From Manduca sexta (Eukaryota; Arthropoda; Insecta; Lepidoptera; Sphingidae), in NCBI RefSeq assembly GCF_014839805.1, contig NC_051142.1, forward strand, positions 14,850,589-14,914,588: a DNA stretch of 64,000 bases, given 5' to 3'. The translations under genes and the position numbers were made by a program. Of this stretch, positions 36,450-47,670 are shown piece after piece; the first letter of the stretch is position 1, and every line of letters begins with the position of its first letter. The notes under the pieces were generated by a model. That model was not told the origin of the DNA. It saw only the letters and a list, made by a program, of their open reading frames with translations, and ran no database searches.

Positions 36450-36547
36450 TACAATCACTTCCTTCCCCGCCCGCGGCCCCGCACACGTCCCGCTCGTTCC
36501 CTCTGACAGCGCGGGCGGTGTTCTTGATCTATCAATTCCGCGTGAGT
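36450..36547 (+). promoter_or_regulatory. GC-rich patch ending in a strong splice-donor sequence
   Basis: A sharply GC-rich island ('ccccgcccgcggccccgc', 'gcgcgggcgg') in AT-rich surroundings, followed by CGC|GTGAGT with the donor at 36542. This is what a non-coding first exon and core promoter can look like, but there is no transcript evidence and no coding sequence. Confidence 0.3.
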
Positions 36548-38134
36548 TTTCGTTGTTATTATTATTTTTGCATTTTTATGTGATATTTTACACCAAAATT
36601 TAATTTTGGTGTTTCAGTTTTATGGTATACAAAAAATTATCTTATGTAACACACGAAACGAGCATTTTTATGTTATCAGACGAGAAAATTAAATTAGACT
36701 ATTATTACTTATTATTCCTATAGACTAGATCATAATTTATTGCTTAGACTCTAGTGTTTAAAAAAAAGGGTTTTAAAAAATTCACAAGGTTTGCTATATG
36801 GAAAACTTTTAAAGATAACTTCCTTTTCTTTGATCAAATAACTTTTCTATCTAATTAATTCATAATAATAAAAATTACATCAATATGAATCGTATTTCCT
36901 CATAAATTCAATGTTTTAAAAAAACAATAAAACGCTCTTCCTCGGAATTATTAATATCAGAAACATCAGAAAGTACTCAACCGGATAACTCAAACAAAAT
37001 GTAAAAGTCAGAAGATACGACTTTTTTGAAGAGCATACAAAATTTCCTGGCGCTGAGTTTGTGTTGCCCTAATTTGGAATTAATTAAGAAACGTTTGTGT
37101 TTAGTGCAAACGCAATTAAAACCGTAGCGCGGCATAATTGGGAAGCTTGTTGCGAGCTACCTATGAGTTAGGATTGGTCTTTTGATTTCCTCGCTTGGAG
37201 TGTTTACGTGCTGAGGCAAATCACTAAATCTGAGCACCAAAATGATTTACATAATATTATTCGAATTCTTTTGTTTAAAACTCATCAAACAGATTTTTTT
37301 TATGCTTATCTGGTGGTAATCTAGACTGTTCATAGGCAGTACCAATACTATTTAATCCCTTTAGAATGCGGTTCAAAGCCTGATGTTTGTATCGTTTTTC
37401 AACCCAGATTTTTTTTAACATGACTACGTTGTTCGCTTGACAATCGTCAAATTATACAAATACACCGGACTTTTGAGTGAGCGCTTTAGGCGCACGCAAC
37501 TCTTGAAAATTAAGCAACCATGCTGAGAGCGACCCACTAACAGTTTACGAACCTCGGCTCAGGGTTGTCACTGGGACAGGATGAGACATCAACGATTAGG
37601 CCTGATTCAATAAAACCGAGGTCCATTTTTCTACAACCGTGTAAACTGGTAACGCGGCCGTGTTACGTTAACATTGTGATATTATCGTGGAATGGTAGTC
37701 TGTATGTCAATTTCAATCGGCATTAACGCTGAAGCGTATTTCATATTATTATGAACTGTCAAAAAACATGAGGCATTGGGAACCAGGGCCCCAGTCAATA
37801 AATACTAAACAATTTTTTCCGACATTTCACGTTTACGTGGAATAACTCACAGACGTGTTATAACGGTGGTCTCTTGAGAATCCTAGATATATAAAGTAAA
37901 GATTTGTATTCTTATTAAAGTTCTTGCTGATTTACGACGTAATTACGTCACCGCTCTTTCGTGGTGTACCGTTATCACACATTTTCGTATACATAATGTT
38001 CACATTTGACCGAATACATCGCGTAATTTATACGCGAATTACGGTGCGTAACATCGACGGCATAAATTTAGTGAGACGTGGCAAAAATCTTATGCAGCAA
38101 CCACAAGGCTGTGAATATTCTAATTCTGTAATAG

Positions 38135-38137
<3 letters not shown>
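36548..38137. other. Stretch with no gene; one small palindrome
   Basis: ACACCAAAATT (36590-36600), one T, then AATTTTGGTGT (36602-36612) form a perfect 23-bp palindrome. The rest is unassigned AT-rich sequence. Confidence 0.5.
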
Positions 38138-38201
<64 letters not shown>

Positions 38202-38468
38202 GATTCCCTATTTCCCTTGGTCATGCCATCACGCGTGAACGGCTGGACCGATTTCACTATTTTTTTTTTTGTTGTGTATGTTATTGTCAGTAGGTTCTTA
38301 TGAAAGAAAAAAATCTATAATTGCGCAGAAAATTAGAAAATTTAAGAAAACTTAACGACAATATTAAATTTACAAAACTGTCAGTGGTTTGAAATAACTG
38401 TCAGAGATGGACAGAATGCGCGCGTGCATACATAGTTAAGACAGGACAACGTCTGTCGGGTCAACTAA
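38138..38468 (+). mobile_element. Helitron with an expanded (TA)n 5' end
   Basis: (TA)n runs from 38138 to about 38198, followed by 'atgattccctatttccc' and 'cgtgaacggctggaccgatt', a Helitron 5' block. The 3' end has a GACAG...CTGTC stem and 'gggtcaaCTAA' (38465-38468) before T. The terminal CTRR motif and stem fit Helitrons. The TC start has been obscured by the microsatellite. Confidence 0.7.
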
Positions 38469-39264
38469 TGTTTTATAATTTATCTTATACTATAATGAAG
38501 CAATGGATATTTACGTAGAGATTTATGCATTACAAGGTTTTGTTCGCCTCGCCCGTGTTAAAAATCTTTTCTACTGAAAAAATACCTAAATCACTGTACT
38601 TATAAATAGCACCACCTAAACGCCAGCGACATCTACTTAAAAATCGGATTGTTATTTGAAAAACTTTTCATAATTACCTAGTTAAAAAGTATACAATATG
38701 TTAATCTAGGACATAGTTTATCTGTGTGCCAAAATGCATCCAAATTCGTCCAGTGGTTACTGCTGAACGAATTTGGATTACATAATACCTTTTGCTTGCA
38801 TATCAAATGCATAAAGTTCCTTTTCGGAAAAGTAGTCTATTTCTAATGCACTATCTTCGCTTGCGGTTTTATAAGTATAAAAGACCGTAGTAGGGTTAAA
38901 AAGTGATTCGTTCAGTGGTTACTACTGAGTTTACTGCTAATAAACATCCAAACATTCGTATATAGGTAGGAAGTATGAAGTAAGATATATTACATTCTAT
39001 TTATTCCGAAAATTGGACAGTTTTAACATTATAATATTATATAAAACAAATTTAATTTTATTGACTAAGTATAAAGAAACACTTAAGTTCAATTAATAAC
39101 AGTCAGTTTATCCAGATTTACGTGTGGAATAATTAAAAGCCACATATAAAAATAAGTTAAATAGAAATGACTACAATATTATTACATTATATAGACATTG
39201 TAATAATATATGTTTACTGTGTTCACTCAGCTTGCAACTGCACCGGCATATTGTTAACAATTTA
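38469..39264. other. Unassigned; contains a short hairpin
   Basis: TCCAAATTCGTCCAG (38739-38753) pairs with CTGAACGAATTTGGA (38763-38777) with one mismatch. 'gttcgcctcgcccgtg' near 38540 suggests a decayed Helitron end, but no boundaries can be set. Confidence 0.4.
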
Positions 39265-39353
39265 GCGGAGCGACCGCGACGTGCGACTCCCACGAGAAAT
39301 AACGAGGAGTGTGGACGTGTCCGCTCGATTACAACTCTGTTCGATTGTAAGTT
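39265..39353 (+). promoter_or_regulatory. GC-rich patch followed by a GTAAGT donor-like site
   Basis: 'gagcgaccgcgacgtgcgac' and 'gtgtggacgtgtccgctcg' lead to ATT|GTAAGT near 39348. Possible untranslated first exon; weaker than the patch at 36450. No coding support. Confidence 0.22.
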
Positions 39354-39459
39354 ATTCTTGTTCTAGAGATTTGTTTTGTAGCATTTGGATCGACAGGGGA
39401 GATGTTTCTGTTTTATTTTTCATCATAATATGATTTATTAGTGGTAAGTCACTCGTATG

Positions 39460-39640
39460 CGTCTAGGTAGGTACCATATCAATGTAGATTTGTACCGTCA
39501 AGCACCAGTGATAATGCCTTATTTTGTACCGTTTTGTAAGACTCTGTAGCCATCGATATTACAGGGCATTATGAGACTTATGATAATGCTTGCCGATGTG
39601 CTACTAATAAACTCGGGTGCTGGCCGTCTGATACATTAGA
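39460..39640 (+). mobile_element. Family Q retroelement, diverged
   Basis: Resembles 21720-21850: 'cgtctaggtaggtaccat', 'caagcaccagtg', 'gggcattatgagacttatga'. No poly(A) tail. Confidence 0.5.
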
Positions 39641-40560
39641 CTGAAAGTATTATAAAATATTATATTAATAGCTGTAAATATATTAGGTGGCCACTGAAAA
39701 CCAGTGCTGTGTTTGTTTGACATAACAAAGTTTATGCTGAAATAGCCACCCAGTTATCACGGTGGGGATATATATTGAAGTACTTTTTAATATAAATATC
39801 ATGTGTTCCGCGACAATCAATTATTCTTTCTTTTTAATATTTTACGCAGCATGCAGTACTTTATCACTTATCTATTTCTTTCTCTTATATATTTATCTTT
39901 ATCTTTATACATGCTTACCATTGGGCAAACGATCTTCCGATCTCGTCTCTCAACTGCAATAAAAAACTTATTGCAACGTTTTTGTTGTATGATATAAAAT
40001 TAATGCAGTTTAAATCCAGCAAGTAGCCGCTTATAGTGGATTTATTAGATGTATTTTTTTTTAAACCTTTTGACAATTTCCCAATGTTGTTATCGCCAGT
40101 CTTGTAAGATTTCCTATAATAGTTATATCGGCTGTTTCATCATATCCTTTAATGTTGGTTGCAGACGAAGAAGTAATCTAATTTACTATAGCTCAGCTCA
40201 CATAGCTGAGAAAACGGCACATAACACAGTAACTCCAAACTTCAAAACGTTTACATATTAATTTCAATCATAATATACTTTTTTATTTATCTGAAACAAA
40301 GTAAACGCTTCGACTAATTGAAGCAAAAAAATATAGTTGATACGGACACAAAAGTTTAAAGGCGATTTATTTTTTTTCATTTGTTCAGCTACTTTTGTTG
40401 CTGACTGTATACATATAATACATACTCCTAGCTACGCGTACTAAACTAATATAGATCAGTTCTTTGTGTCCAACCGGCGTTACCCTTTAATCTCTGGAAA
40501 CAATAGATGTCACGTCACTGGTGACTTTTGGCCTGAAAATATTGGGGATTGCTCTACTCC
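39641..40560. other. Featureless stretch
   Basis: AT-rich. Overlapping frames at 39762-40261 lack any domain. Confidence 0.45.
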
Positions 40561-40569
40561 GATAGTAAT

Positions 40570-40892
40570 AATAATAATAAATAATATCAGCCCTGTACTA
40601 TATACTTGCCCACTGCTGAGCACGGGCCTCCTCTACTACTGAGAGGGATTAGGCCTTAGTCCACCACGCTGGCCTAGTGCAGATTGGTAGACTTCACACA
40701 CCTTCGAAATTCCTATAAACTTCTCAGATGTGCAGGTTTCCTCACGATGTTTTCCTTCACCGTTAAAGCGAACGATAAATTCACAAAGAATACACACATG
40801 ATTTTTTAGAAAAGTCAGAGGTGTGCCCTTGGGATTTTAACCTGCGGACATTCGTCTTGGCAGTCCGTTCCACACCCAACTAGGCTATCGCC
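40570..40892 (-). mobile_element. SINE1, full length, with target-site duplication
   Basis: From 'taatatcagccctgtact' (tail side, after an ATAATAATA tract) to 'aactaggctatcgcc' (head). GATAGTAAT flanks at 40561-40569 and 40893-40901, and may extend by CC on the left. Box A is TAGCCTAGTTGG on the minus strand; box B is altered. Confidence 0.85.
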
Positions 40893-40901
40893 GATAGTAA
40901 T

Positions 40902-41212
40902 TAAGGATATTGGTTCGTAAATGAGCGTGATAAATCGGCGCTTTAGCATAGCTTAGGTTGTACTGCATGCCGCTATTTTATTTTATTATACAATTATTAC
41001 ATACAATTAATATTGGTTCAGTTTTCTTAATATTGTTCTTATATGCTTACCAAATAAAGATGTACCAACATTCACAAATACACTTATTACGAACAGACTA
41101 TTATAAAATATGACAAATTTCAATATTAATATAAACTATAAAAGAAAAAACATATAAGAAATTTCAAGAACTTAGTTATCATATAGCTAAGCAAGTTCCG
41201 CTGTTGATATAT
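40902..41212. other. Featureless stretch
   Basis: AT-rich, nothing recognised. Confidence 0.45.
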
Positions 41213-41835
41213 TTCACGTCCGCACGGATAGCGACTACAAGGTGTTAAAACCCGCCATAGTGGCCCACGTAAGTAAGTCACGTTCCGGGATCATCCTGCC
41301 TACATCCGGTTCCAACAGGCCGGCATAATAGGCTATCGGACTCATTTTGGTTCTTTACTATTATCAAATATTTACATAATATAAATTATAACACAGAAGG
41401 AATTATTAAAATCCGGTAAAAAGTCAACAAGTTATAAGACTTAGAATTTCGGTGGAAGGGGTAATTAATAAGAAATAGAAAAGAGACGAAATATCCACAT
41501 GTGACGTCATCGGGAGTTACGACGCGTGCGAAAGAAAGAGATGAAGCGATATCCTCACATCGCGCCCCGCGCACATTACAATTTTTAAATATAAATTACT
41601 CGCTCATTTTTTAACCAATATTTATGCAGTTTTCACAGGAGTGCTTCTTTTTCGTATTATTAACCATTAAATATAGAATAATGTACAAAATCAAGTATAG
41701 GCCGGTCCCCTATTGTGTCGACTGACCAGTAGTAATTATCTCTCGTCAGTCGACATGCTATTGGAACCCACTCCACTTACCATTTGGTGCAGTGCGGTCA
41801 CTTTACCATGCACGTACGAAACATATTTAAAAAAA
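41213..41835 (+). mobile_element. Family P element carrying a 382-bp insert
   Basis: The left half of family P runs to 'ggccggcataat' (41329). The insert 41330-41711 follows, then the right half resumes with 'attgtgtcgactg' and runs to 'catgcacgtacgaaac' and an A-run. The insert has imperfect terminal inverted repeats (AGGNNACCGGNCT-like) and duplicates AT. The same insert sits at the same position in 52887-53530. Confidence 0.85.
41330..41711. mobile_element. MITE-like insert within family P (copy 1)
   Basis: Non-coding. Left end AGGCTATCGGACTCAT; right end, read inward on the other strand, AGGGGACCGGCCTATA. Contains a TGACGTCA octamer (41502-41509). No transposase. Confidence 0.65.
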
Positions 41836-42708
41836 AGTACGAAAAATATTTTAAAAGGAATTGTCTGTTATAGATACATTGCTACATGCTTGGATTGTTC
41901 AGTATTCTTGAAAGGATGGATATACATAGATACATAGATAATAATTTTTTTAAACCCCTCGTATGTAAAAGAAAAAGAAAACACATTTATTTTTTAGACA
42001 ATTTTGTATAATTATATGTAATAAAACGTTAATGGTTTGTTATGATTTTAAATGATTATTCCAATCACATTTATGTTCCAACAATAAATATTCAGTCACA
42101 GTTACTTCAGCGAGAAAATCTTTTCCTGGAATAAAAAGTCTATCATGTCATATTTTCCTGGTAAAAAAGTATGGGTTCATTTTATTTATTTTAACTGTTA
42201 CAATATTTGTTCACGAACATCACCGTAAATATTTTTCTCAGAATAAATGTAACCCTGAATTCATTTCAATAAAGTTCATATTATTCAGAATCAGTACTGA
42301 TTCGAAAAGGTTCCTATTAGACTAACAAAAAAGACATATAAATGAACATAGACACATTGATCAGTCTTTTCAATATGAGTCGATAATCGTAAGAAATAAC
42401 ATTCACTGTGTACAAAAACAGTTCTTAAATCCATATAATACGGTTCAAATTAAAGATACCTCATAAATAAATGTACGTAGAAACAATGGACGAACGATAC
42501 GGACCGACAACTCGCGCAACGAGATAGTTCGATTTCACTTACTCGAATTTCCACTGGGAAGTGTGAAATGTTTGAGCCAGATACGCTGCTTTTGTTCGAT
42601 ACCAATTTAGTGAATATTTTTTACATTAAAACCTAATATATAGTTTCAGAGATTGAGAATTTGTTTTTATCTATTTTATGAGTTAAAAACTGCTTTACAG
42701 CAGGTTTC
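41836..42708. other. Featureless stretch
   Basis: AT-rich. A patch at 42485-42560 is slightly GC-richer. Nothing recognised. Confidence 0.45.
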
Positions 42709-42790
42709 TAAGGCCCTACTCGGTAGTAGAGGAGGCCCATGCCCAACAGTGGGACAGTATATAATACAGGGCTGATAATATTACGGTAGG
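42709..42790 (+). mobile_element. SINE1 tail fragment
   Basis: Sense-strand 3' part only: 'taaggccctactcggtag', 'gtagaggaggcccatgcc' and 'acagggctgataatatta'. 5'-truncated; no clear target duplication. Confidence 0.75.
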
Positions 42791-43918
42791 CTTTATTTAA
42801 TCCCAGATTAAATTAGAGATATTTTATAAGATGGACAGATCAAACCATTCAAAATATGCTTATTTGAAGAAGGCCTCCATCCACAGGTACTGCCATATTT
42901 CAATCATGGTAGAGAATAGAAAAGAGCGATGGTAACAGTCTTTCAATTTATATTTTATTTTAATAAACTACTCAATGATACAGAGGGGTGGCAATCTTAT
43001 ATTGGTTAGTAGGATTTTTTTAGCATTACATTTATTTTTGTATTTATAATGTATTTTTAGCCGAGTGACCTATTTAAACTCACAGCAGCTCATTCTACAT
43101 GTAAGTAACCAAAATATACGCAAAAAATAATAATTGTCAGAGTACCTAAATCTAAAAAAAAATTCAGTCGTCCAATGTGTGGTTACCTTTGTGCTAACTA
43201 CTTGTTTGACCTATTTTATCGGCCTGAGAAATTTAATCCGTTTTCCCTTTACTTCAAACATAGCTTACGACACGCAAATATGGGTGCACTAATTCCCGTA
43301 AAAAAGTAACGTCATATATTTTATATATTTTTTTTTCTTTTTTTAATTAGGGACTTTTATCCAAAGGTGGCATGTCAATCCCATCGTATCCTAATCCATA
43401 TAATGCTGACAACCTAATCTTACTAGTGAAAATGCAACTGACTTATTGATGCATATATATTTTAAACAACGCGCTAGCTTCTTCTGATTTATATATATTT
43501 GAGAATAAAACACTGAATGGGTCCTTAAACAGGTACCTCAATTTACCTTACATACCGAATAAACTTAATATTCTTTATTGCCTCAATTCGTAGCCTATTT
43601 TCGATAGTACTCTATTAAATTTAATCAAATAATTATTAAATTTTAATTTGCATAATGGTACTATTCGAGATATGCCTTGAGTTAAACTGGTAGCCTCGTA
43701 CTCAAAGTAAGTCAAACTCAAAGGAGCGAGTAAAGATCGCGCATCTCAAACCGTGGCACATGCGAAACTTAACAACATGTTATGAAATAAGAAAGTTGAT
43801 GTGTTACACAAGCATGTTCGCCAACTCTGTGTTCAGTTCGAATTACCATACTGTTAGTTCTCGATGTTGTGTCGAATATTGACTTCCAAAGAAAATTAAC
43901 TTTGCTTGACTGATAAAA
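42791..43918. other. Featureless stretch
   Basis: No gene or repeat recognised. Confidence 0.45.
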
Positions 43919-44373
43919 GTCGCAGGAACACGCTGCATGCAGACCGCTTTTAACCGGTCTGTCTGGAAATCTTTAGGGGAGGCATATGTTTAGCAGTAAA
44001 AGCGGCGATAGACTAGTTAGATATGGAACGAACTGCCGAGACGATTGTCGCAAGTTCAAAACCCAATGGCACACACCTCTGATTTTTCTAGATATTATGT
44101 GTGTATTATTTGTGAATTATCACTTGCTTTAAAGTAGAAGGAAAAAATCGTGTGGAAACCTGCATACCTGAGAAATTTTATATAGGAATTTTCAGGGTGT
44201 GTGAAGTCTAACAATCCGCACTGGGCCAGCGTGGTGGACTAAATCCTAATTCCTCTTAGTAGTAGAGTAGGCCCGTGCCGAGCAGTGAGACAGTATTATA
44301 ATATAGGGCTGATATTATTATATTATTATTATGTTTAGCAGTGGACTTTATGTGGCTTATAAAGATGATGATG
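43919..44373 (+). pseudogene. LINE 3' end split by a SINE1 insertion
   Basis: Plus-strand frame: VAGTRCMQTAFNRSVWKSLG, then EAYV and an in-frame TAG at the place where the copy at 23640 has a Gln codon. The SINE1 at 43998-44329 interrupts it. After the SINE the frame resumes with QWTLCGL and a stop, followed by a GATGATGATGA tail (to about 44373). Same LINE family and same C-terminal end as 23640-23783. Only the last ~35 codons and the simple-repeat tail are present, so this is a strongly 5'-truncated, dead copy. Confidence 0.8.
43998..44329 (+). mobile_element. SINE1, full length, with 13-bp target-site duplication, inside a LINE
   Basis: Sense orientation: 'agcggcgatagactagttag' (box A region), box B-like AGTTCAAAACCC, 'cacacacctctga', 'gaaacctgcatacctgag' and the tail 'agggctgatattatta'. 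TATGTTTAGCAGT occurs at 43985-43997 and 44330-44342. Confidence 0.92.
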
Positions 44374-44585
44374 ACTGCAATATAGAAGCCTCAGTGGCAA
44401 TGACAGCCATGACGATCTTCATGAAATTACAGAGGAATGGTATACCGAATGCGAATTTCATTTCTCATAATCGCGATGAGGTGTGTTACGTGTCAGGGAG
44501 TGAAATAGACTATCAACAAATGTCTACTATATTATTACACAATAGTATCGAAATTTCAAAATATTTAATCAATGAAATGAATTAA
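44374..44585 (+). other. Open frame of unknown origin, ~70 codons
   Basis: Directly after the LINE tail, a frame reads CNIEASVAMTAMTIFMKLQ and continues through NGIPNANFISHNRDEVC to ...SKYLINEMN and TAA. Residue use looks more like real protein than most frames here (mixed charge, few rare residues). The ATG at 44331 belongs to the LINE/SINE junction, so the true start, if any, is elsewhere. No domain recognised. It could be a terminal exon or a leftover of a mobile-element gene. It ends where the palindrome begins. Confidence 0.3.
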
Positions 44586-45013
44586 ATAAAAACTATTTAA
44601 CGTATTTTATCGCGGTTTTATATTATTATTTTCTCCCGACGTTTCGAAGACTTTGCAGCCGTCATGGTCACGGGGGGGACTGAGGTGTTGTTCATCCGTA
44701 AAGTCAAAGTTACAATATCTACCTACATTTCTCAAATATACAACTTTTTTAAATTTTAGCTGTTGACGGTCCGATCTACGCAGAATGAGCTCACAGTGTC
44801 TTGAGGTCTGGCAGCCGGCCGGTCACCGTCAACAGCTAAAATTTAAAAAAGTTGTATATTTGAGAAATGTAGGTAGATATTGTAACTTTGACTTTACGGA
44901 TGAACAACACCTCAGTCCCCCCCGTGACCATGACGGCTGCAAAGTCTTCGAAACGTCGGGAGAAAATAATAATATAAAAAACCGCCATAAAATACGTTAA
45001 ATAGTTTTTATTT
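44584..45013. mobile_element. Fold-back type palindrome: ~188-bp arms, 54-bp centre
   Basis: Left arm 44584-44770 and right arm 44825-45013 are reverse complements, differing as far as I can read by one substitution and a 2-bp T-run difference. The arms hold 'ctcccgacgtttcgaagact', 'gcagccgtcatggtcacggg' and 'gtaggtagatattgtaac' (one strand). The centre (44771-44824) is unique and non-coding. Flanks outside the arms differ, so the symmetry stops sharply. A single-arm relative lies at 30819-31032. No transposase is present. Confidence 0.88.
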
Positions 45014-46306
45014 CAATGTCTAACATTCGCGTAAACATAAGAAATCACAATGAAAGGAAACTACATCTTGTTCTAAACAGCACCATCTGTTAGTTCTCAC
45101 ATAACAAGGAGAGAATTAATATTGATGGTAAGTAGAAACAGCTGTATATTTGAATTACAAGCATGATCATTAATTCATGATAATAAACTGATAGTTATAA
45201 CTATAGAAAAATCATTGTCAACAAAGCAGAGAACCCGCAACTTCTATTAGAAACTGCACACATTTCGAATCAAATTCGCTCACGAACCCAAACCGATAGT
45301 AGGTACCGTATTGTGTAAGTTTCAATGGGCCCTCGCGAAACGCATCGCGGTAGAACTTCCAGATAAGGGGTGGTAGGCACGTGAGGCGACTTCGTATGCA
45401 CTTTTCGTGCCAGACTAATTGATTTATACGTTATGTGCTCTGCACTTTAACTCCCTTTTTGGGATATAATAAGTTTATTGAGCTCTTATGGCCTTAGTTA
45501 TAAACATCATTGTGAAGTTTGTTTATTCTACAATATACGATCATGTATGATAATTTTTGCATAACAGAGAAACTGCATTTTCCTGACACAATGTAGTCTT
45601 CCTAGACATTGATATCAGCATAGTCTTAATCAAATTTAGCATCTTCTTGATTTTGTGTCGCAGGATGACCAGTGGTGACCGCAGTGCAGAACTTTGTGAT
45701 TTAATATTTGGGCAAGACTTCCAGATTCTGGACATTACGGCTGAAATAACACATTTTCATTTTTTTTTACTTGGGATTGGAACCTTTATTCAGAACAAAT
45801 TTTAGAACATCTTCATAGTTTCTGCCGTCATTTAGTTGCTTCAAAATTTAGAAAAATAAGTAGACTATTTTAAGTATACTATTTTCGATGTCTTCCGTAG
45901 AGATATAAAATAATAAAGTTTTATATCGATATGCAAACAAATCGATTACTCAGACGATGAATAGCTGATCAAAACGAACATCAATTGGAAAAATCACAAT
46001 GCACTCATATTCCGGTTGAAATCTGATTTCTCACGGGACGTTGGTATCGACGAGTTCCTACTCAGCAACTCTGAATGCTCACTCAGATATTTATGAAGAT
46101 TAAACAGTCTAGACAGTTAATACGAACCTTTTTCAAATCTGGAATGAATGGGGATAATGTTGAAGTTGGATGAGTTTGAAAAGGGTTTGGTTTTAAGTGA
46201 ATTGGTCAGTTGATGAAAGAAAGATAATACTCGATCAGATTATATTAAATAAAGTTAGAACATGTTAGTACCAGATAACAATAGACGGGCTTATTACGCT
46301 GATTTG
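45014..46306. other. Featureless stretch
   Basis: One CACGTG-containing GC-richer patch at 45370-45400 ('taggcacgtgaggcgac'). No gene. Confidence 0.45.
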
Positions 46307-46540
46307 TTGGTTGTAGGATATATTTTATATCCGCCCGGATAGCGACCATCGTACACAAGGGGTTAAAACCAACCATCGTGACTCTCGTCAGTGTGTCGCG
46401 TTCCGGGATCAGACTGTGTATATCCGGCACCAATAGGCCGGCATAATTGTGTCAACTGCTAAGGGACAATCATATCTCGTCAGTCGATAATCTATTGGAC
46501 CCTAGTCTATTTACCTTCAAGTGCAGTGTCGTCACTTTGT
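46307..46540 (+). mobile_element. Family P retroelement, simple form
   Basis: 'ggttgtaggatatatttt', 'ccgcccggatagcgacc', 'cgcgttccgggatcag' and 'ggccggcataattgtgtc' to 'caagtgcagtgtcgtcac'. It has no insert at the position occupied in the two composite copies, so it shows the empty-site form. Confidence 0.78.
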
Positions 46541-47432
46541 TATAACCGAATAAAAGAAAAACAGCGCGACACCTTAGATATCCAAAAAATACCGATATCA
46601 ATTTATTCATAGCACCATAAATCGAAAGCAACTCCATTAATCCTTTTAACCCTCGACCCTAATACATGGAAAATGGAAACAATTTACCTTTTCGATATCA
46701 GTCACTTATTCCCGATTCGCGATTAACTTGAAGTCAATCAGACCCACAGGTATTGTAAGTTATTTGTTACCGTTTTACCCAGAATTAGGGACTGAGAAGC
46801 CTTTTTAAATAAATGTTTTTAAAAAATATTTCAAGAATACTTGTTACGGATTGAGTTCTTTATATAATACTTTTGGGTTGATTGGTGTTAAATACTTGAT
46901 AAGATTAGTTTTTTTTTCTTTTTTCAATGAGTTGACTCGATCGATTTTGTATTGTTTTTGTATCAGAGATTTAAATTCAGTATTTGTTCAACTTTTTCTT
47001 CATAACAGTAATCATTCTTCATGCTTAAAAGAACAGTACAAGTCCCCAACTAGAAGCAACGGAAAACATTCCCAACCAAAACGTAAACTTTTTTAAAAAT
47101 ATTTTTTCACTCAAACGGATTGTCAAAGAAGCTGCCTTTTCCTACCCTACGGGCAGTACTAGCAATGAACAGACCCACAGTGTAATTTTATTCAGTTTTG
47201 CAAAATCCCTTTGTGGACTGGAACACACGTACATTGTTAAAGAATTTCGTTGGGCTGTTGTTTAGTTTGGATGTTCGTTTGCCTCCAATAGTGGTTCCTT
47301 GTTTGTAAAGTTTGAAATGTAGTTTCGAATTATAGAGAGGCCTTGCTATGACGAAAAACCAGTCTTCCAGTTTCTTGGTAATAAAGCTAGCGAAGAAACT
47401 TTGAAAATGATTTTGAGAATGAAATATTCAAA
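46541..47432. other. Featureless stretch
   Basis: An 81-codon frame at 46851 has no domain. Nothing else. Confidence 0.45.
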
Positions 47433-47446
47433 TATAATTTAATATT

Positions 47447-47656
47447 GGCGGCTGTCTTGGTGTATATTACGGTACGACTGCGATGCTGAGGTTTCGGATC
47501 CTATGTCCAGGTCGGGCAAAGGGATTATGGGGTTTTTCTACTATCATCCCAATATCGGGTATCAGCCCGATATGTCAATAAACTCAGCCTATATCAGTGG
47601 TAGCACCTCTGGCTACACCTTCGGGGATAAAGTCGTGATGAGTGTTTTTGTTTGCT
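47447..47656 (+). mobile_element. SINE2 with 14-bp target-site duplication
   Basis: Sense: 'ggctgtcttggtgtatatta', 'gatgctgaggtttcggatcc', 'caggtcgggcaaaggga', 'ctacaccttcggggataaag' and 'tcgtgatgagtg'. TATAATYTAATATT flanks at 47433-47446 and 47657-47670 with one mismatch. Confidence 0.83.
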
Positions 47657-47670
47657 TATAATCTAATATT

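Noticed and set aside
37924..38199. 91-codon frame ending in an Ile-Tyr run
   Set aside because: The C-terminal run is a translation of the (TA)n microsatellite.
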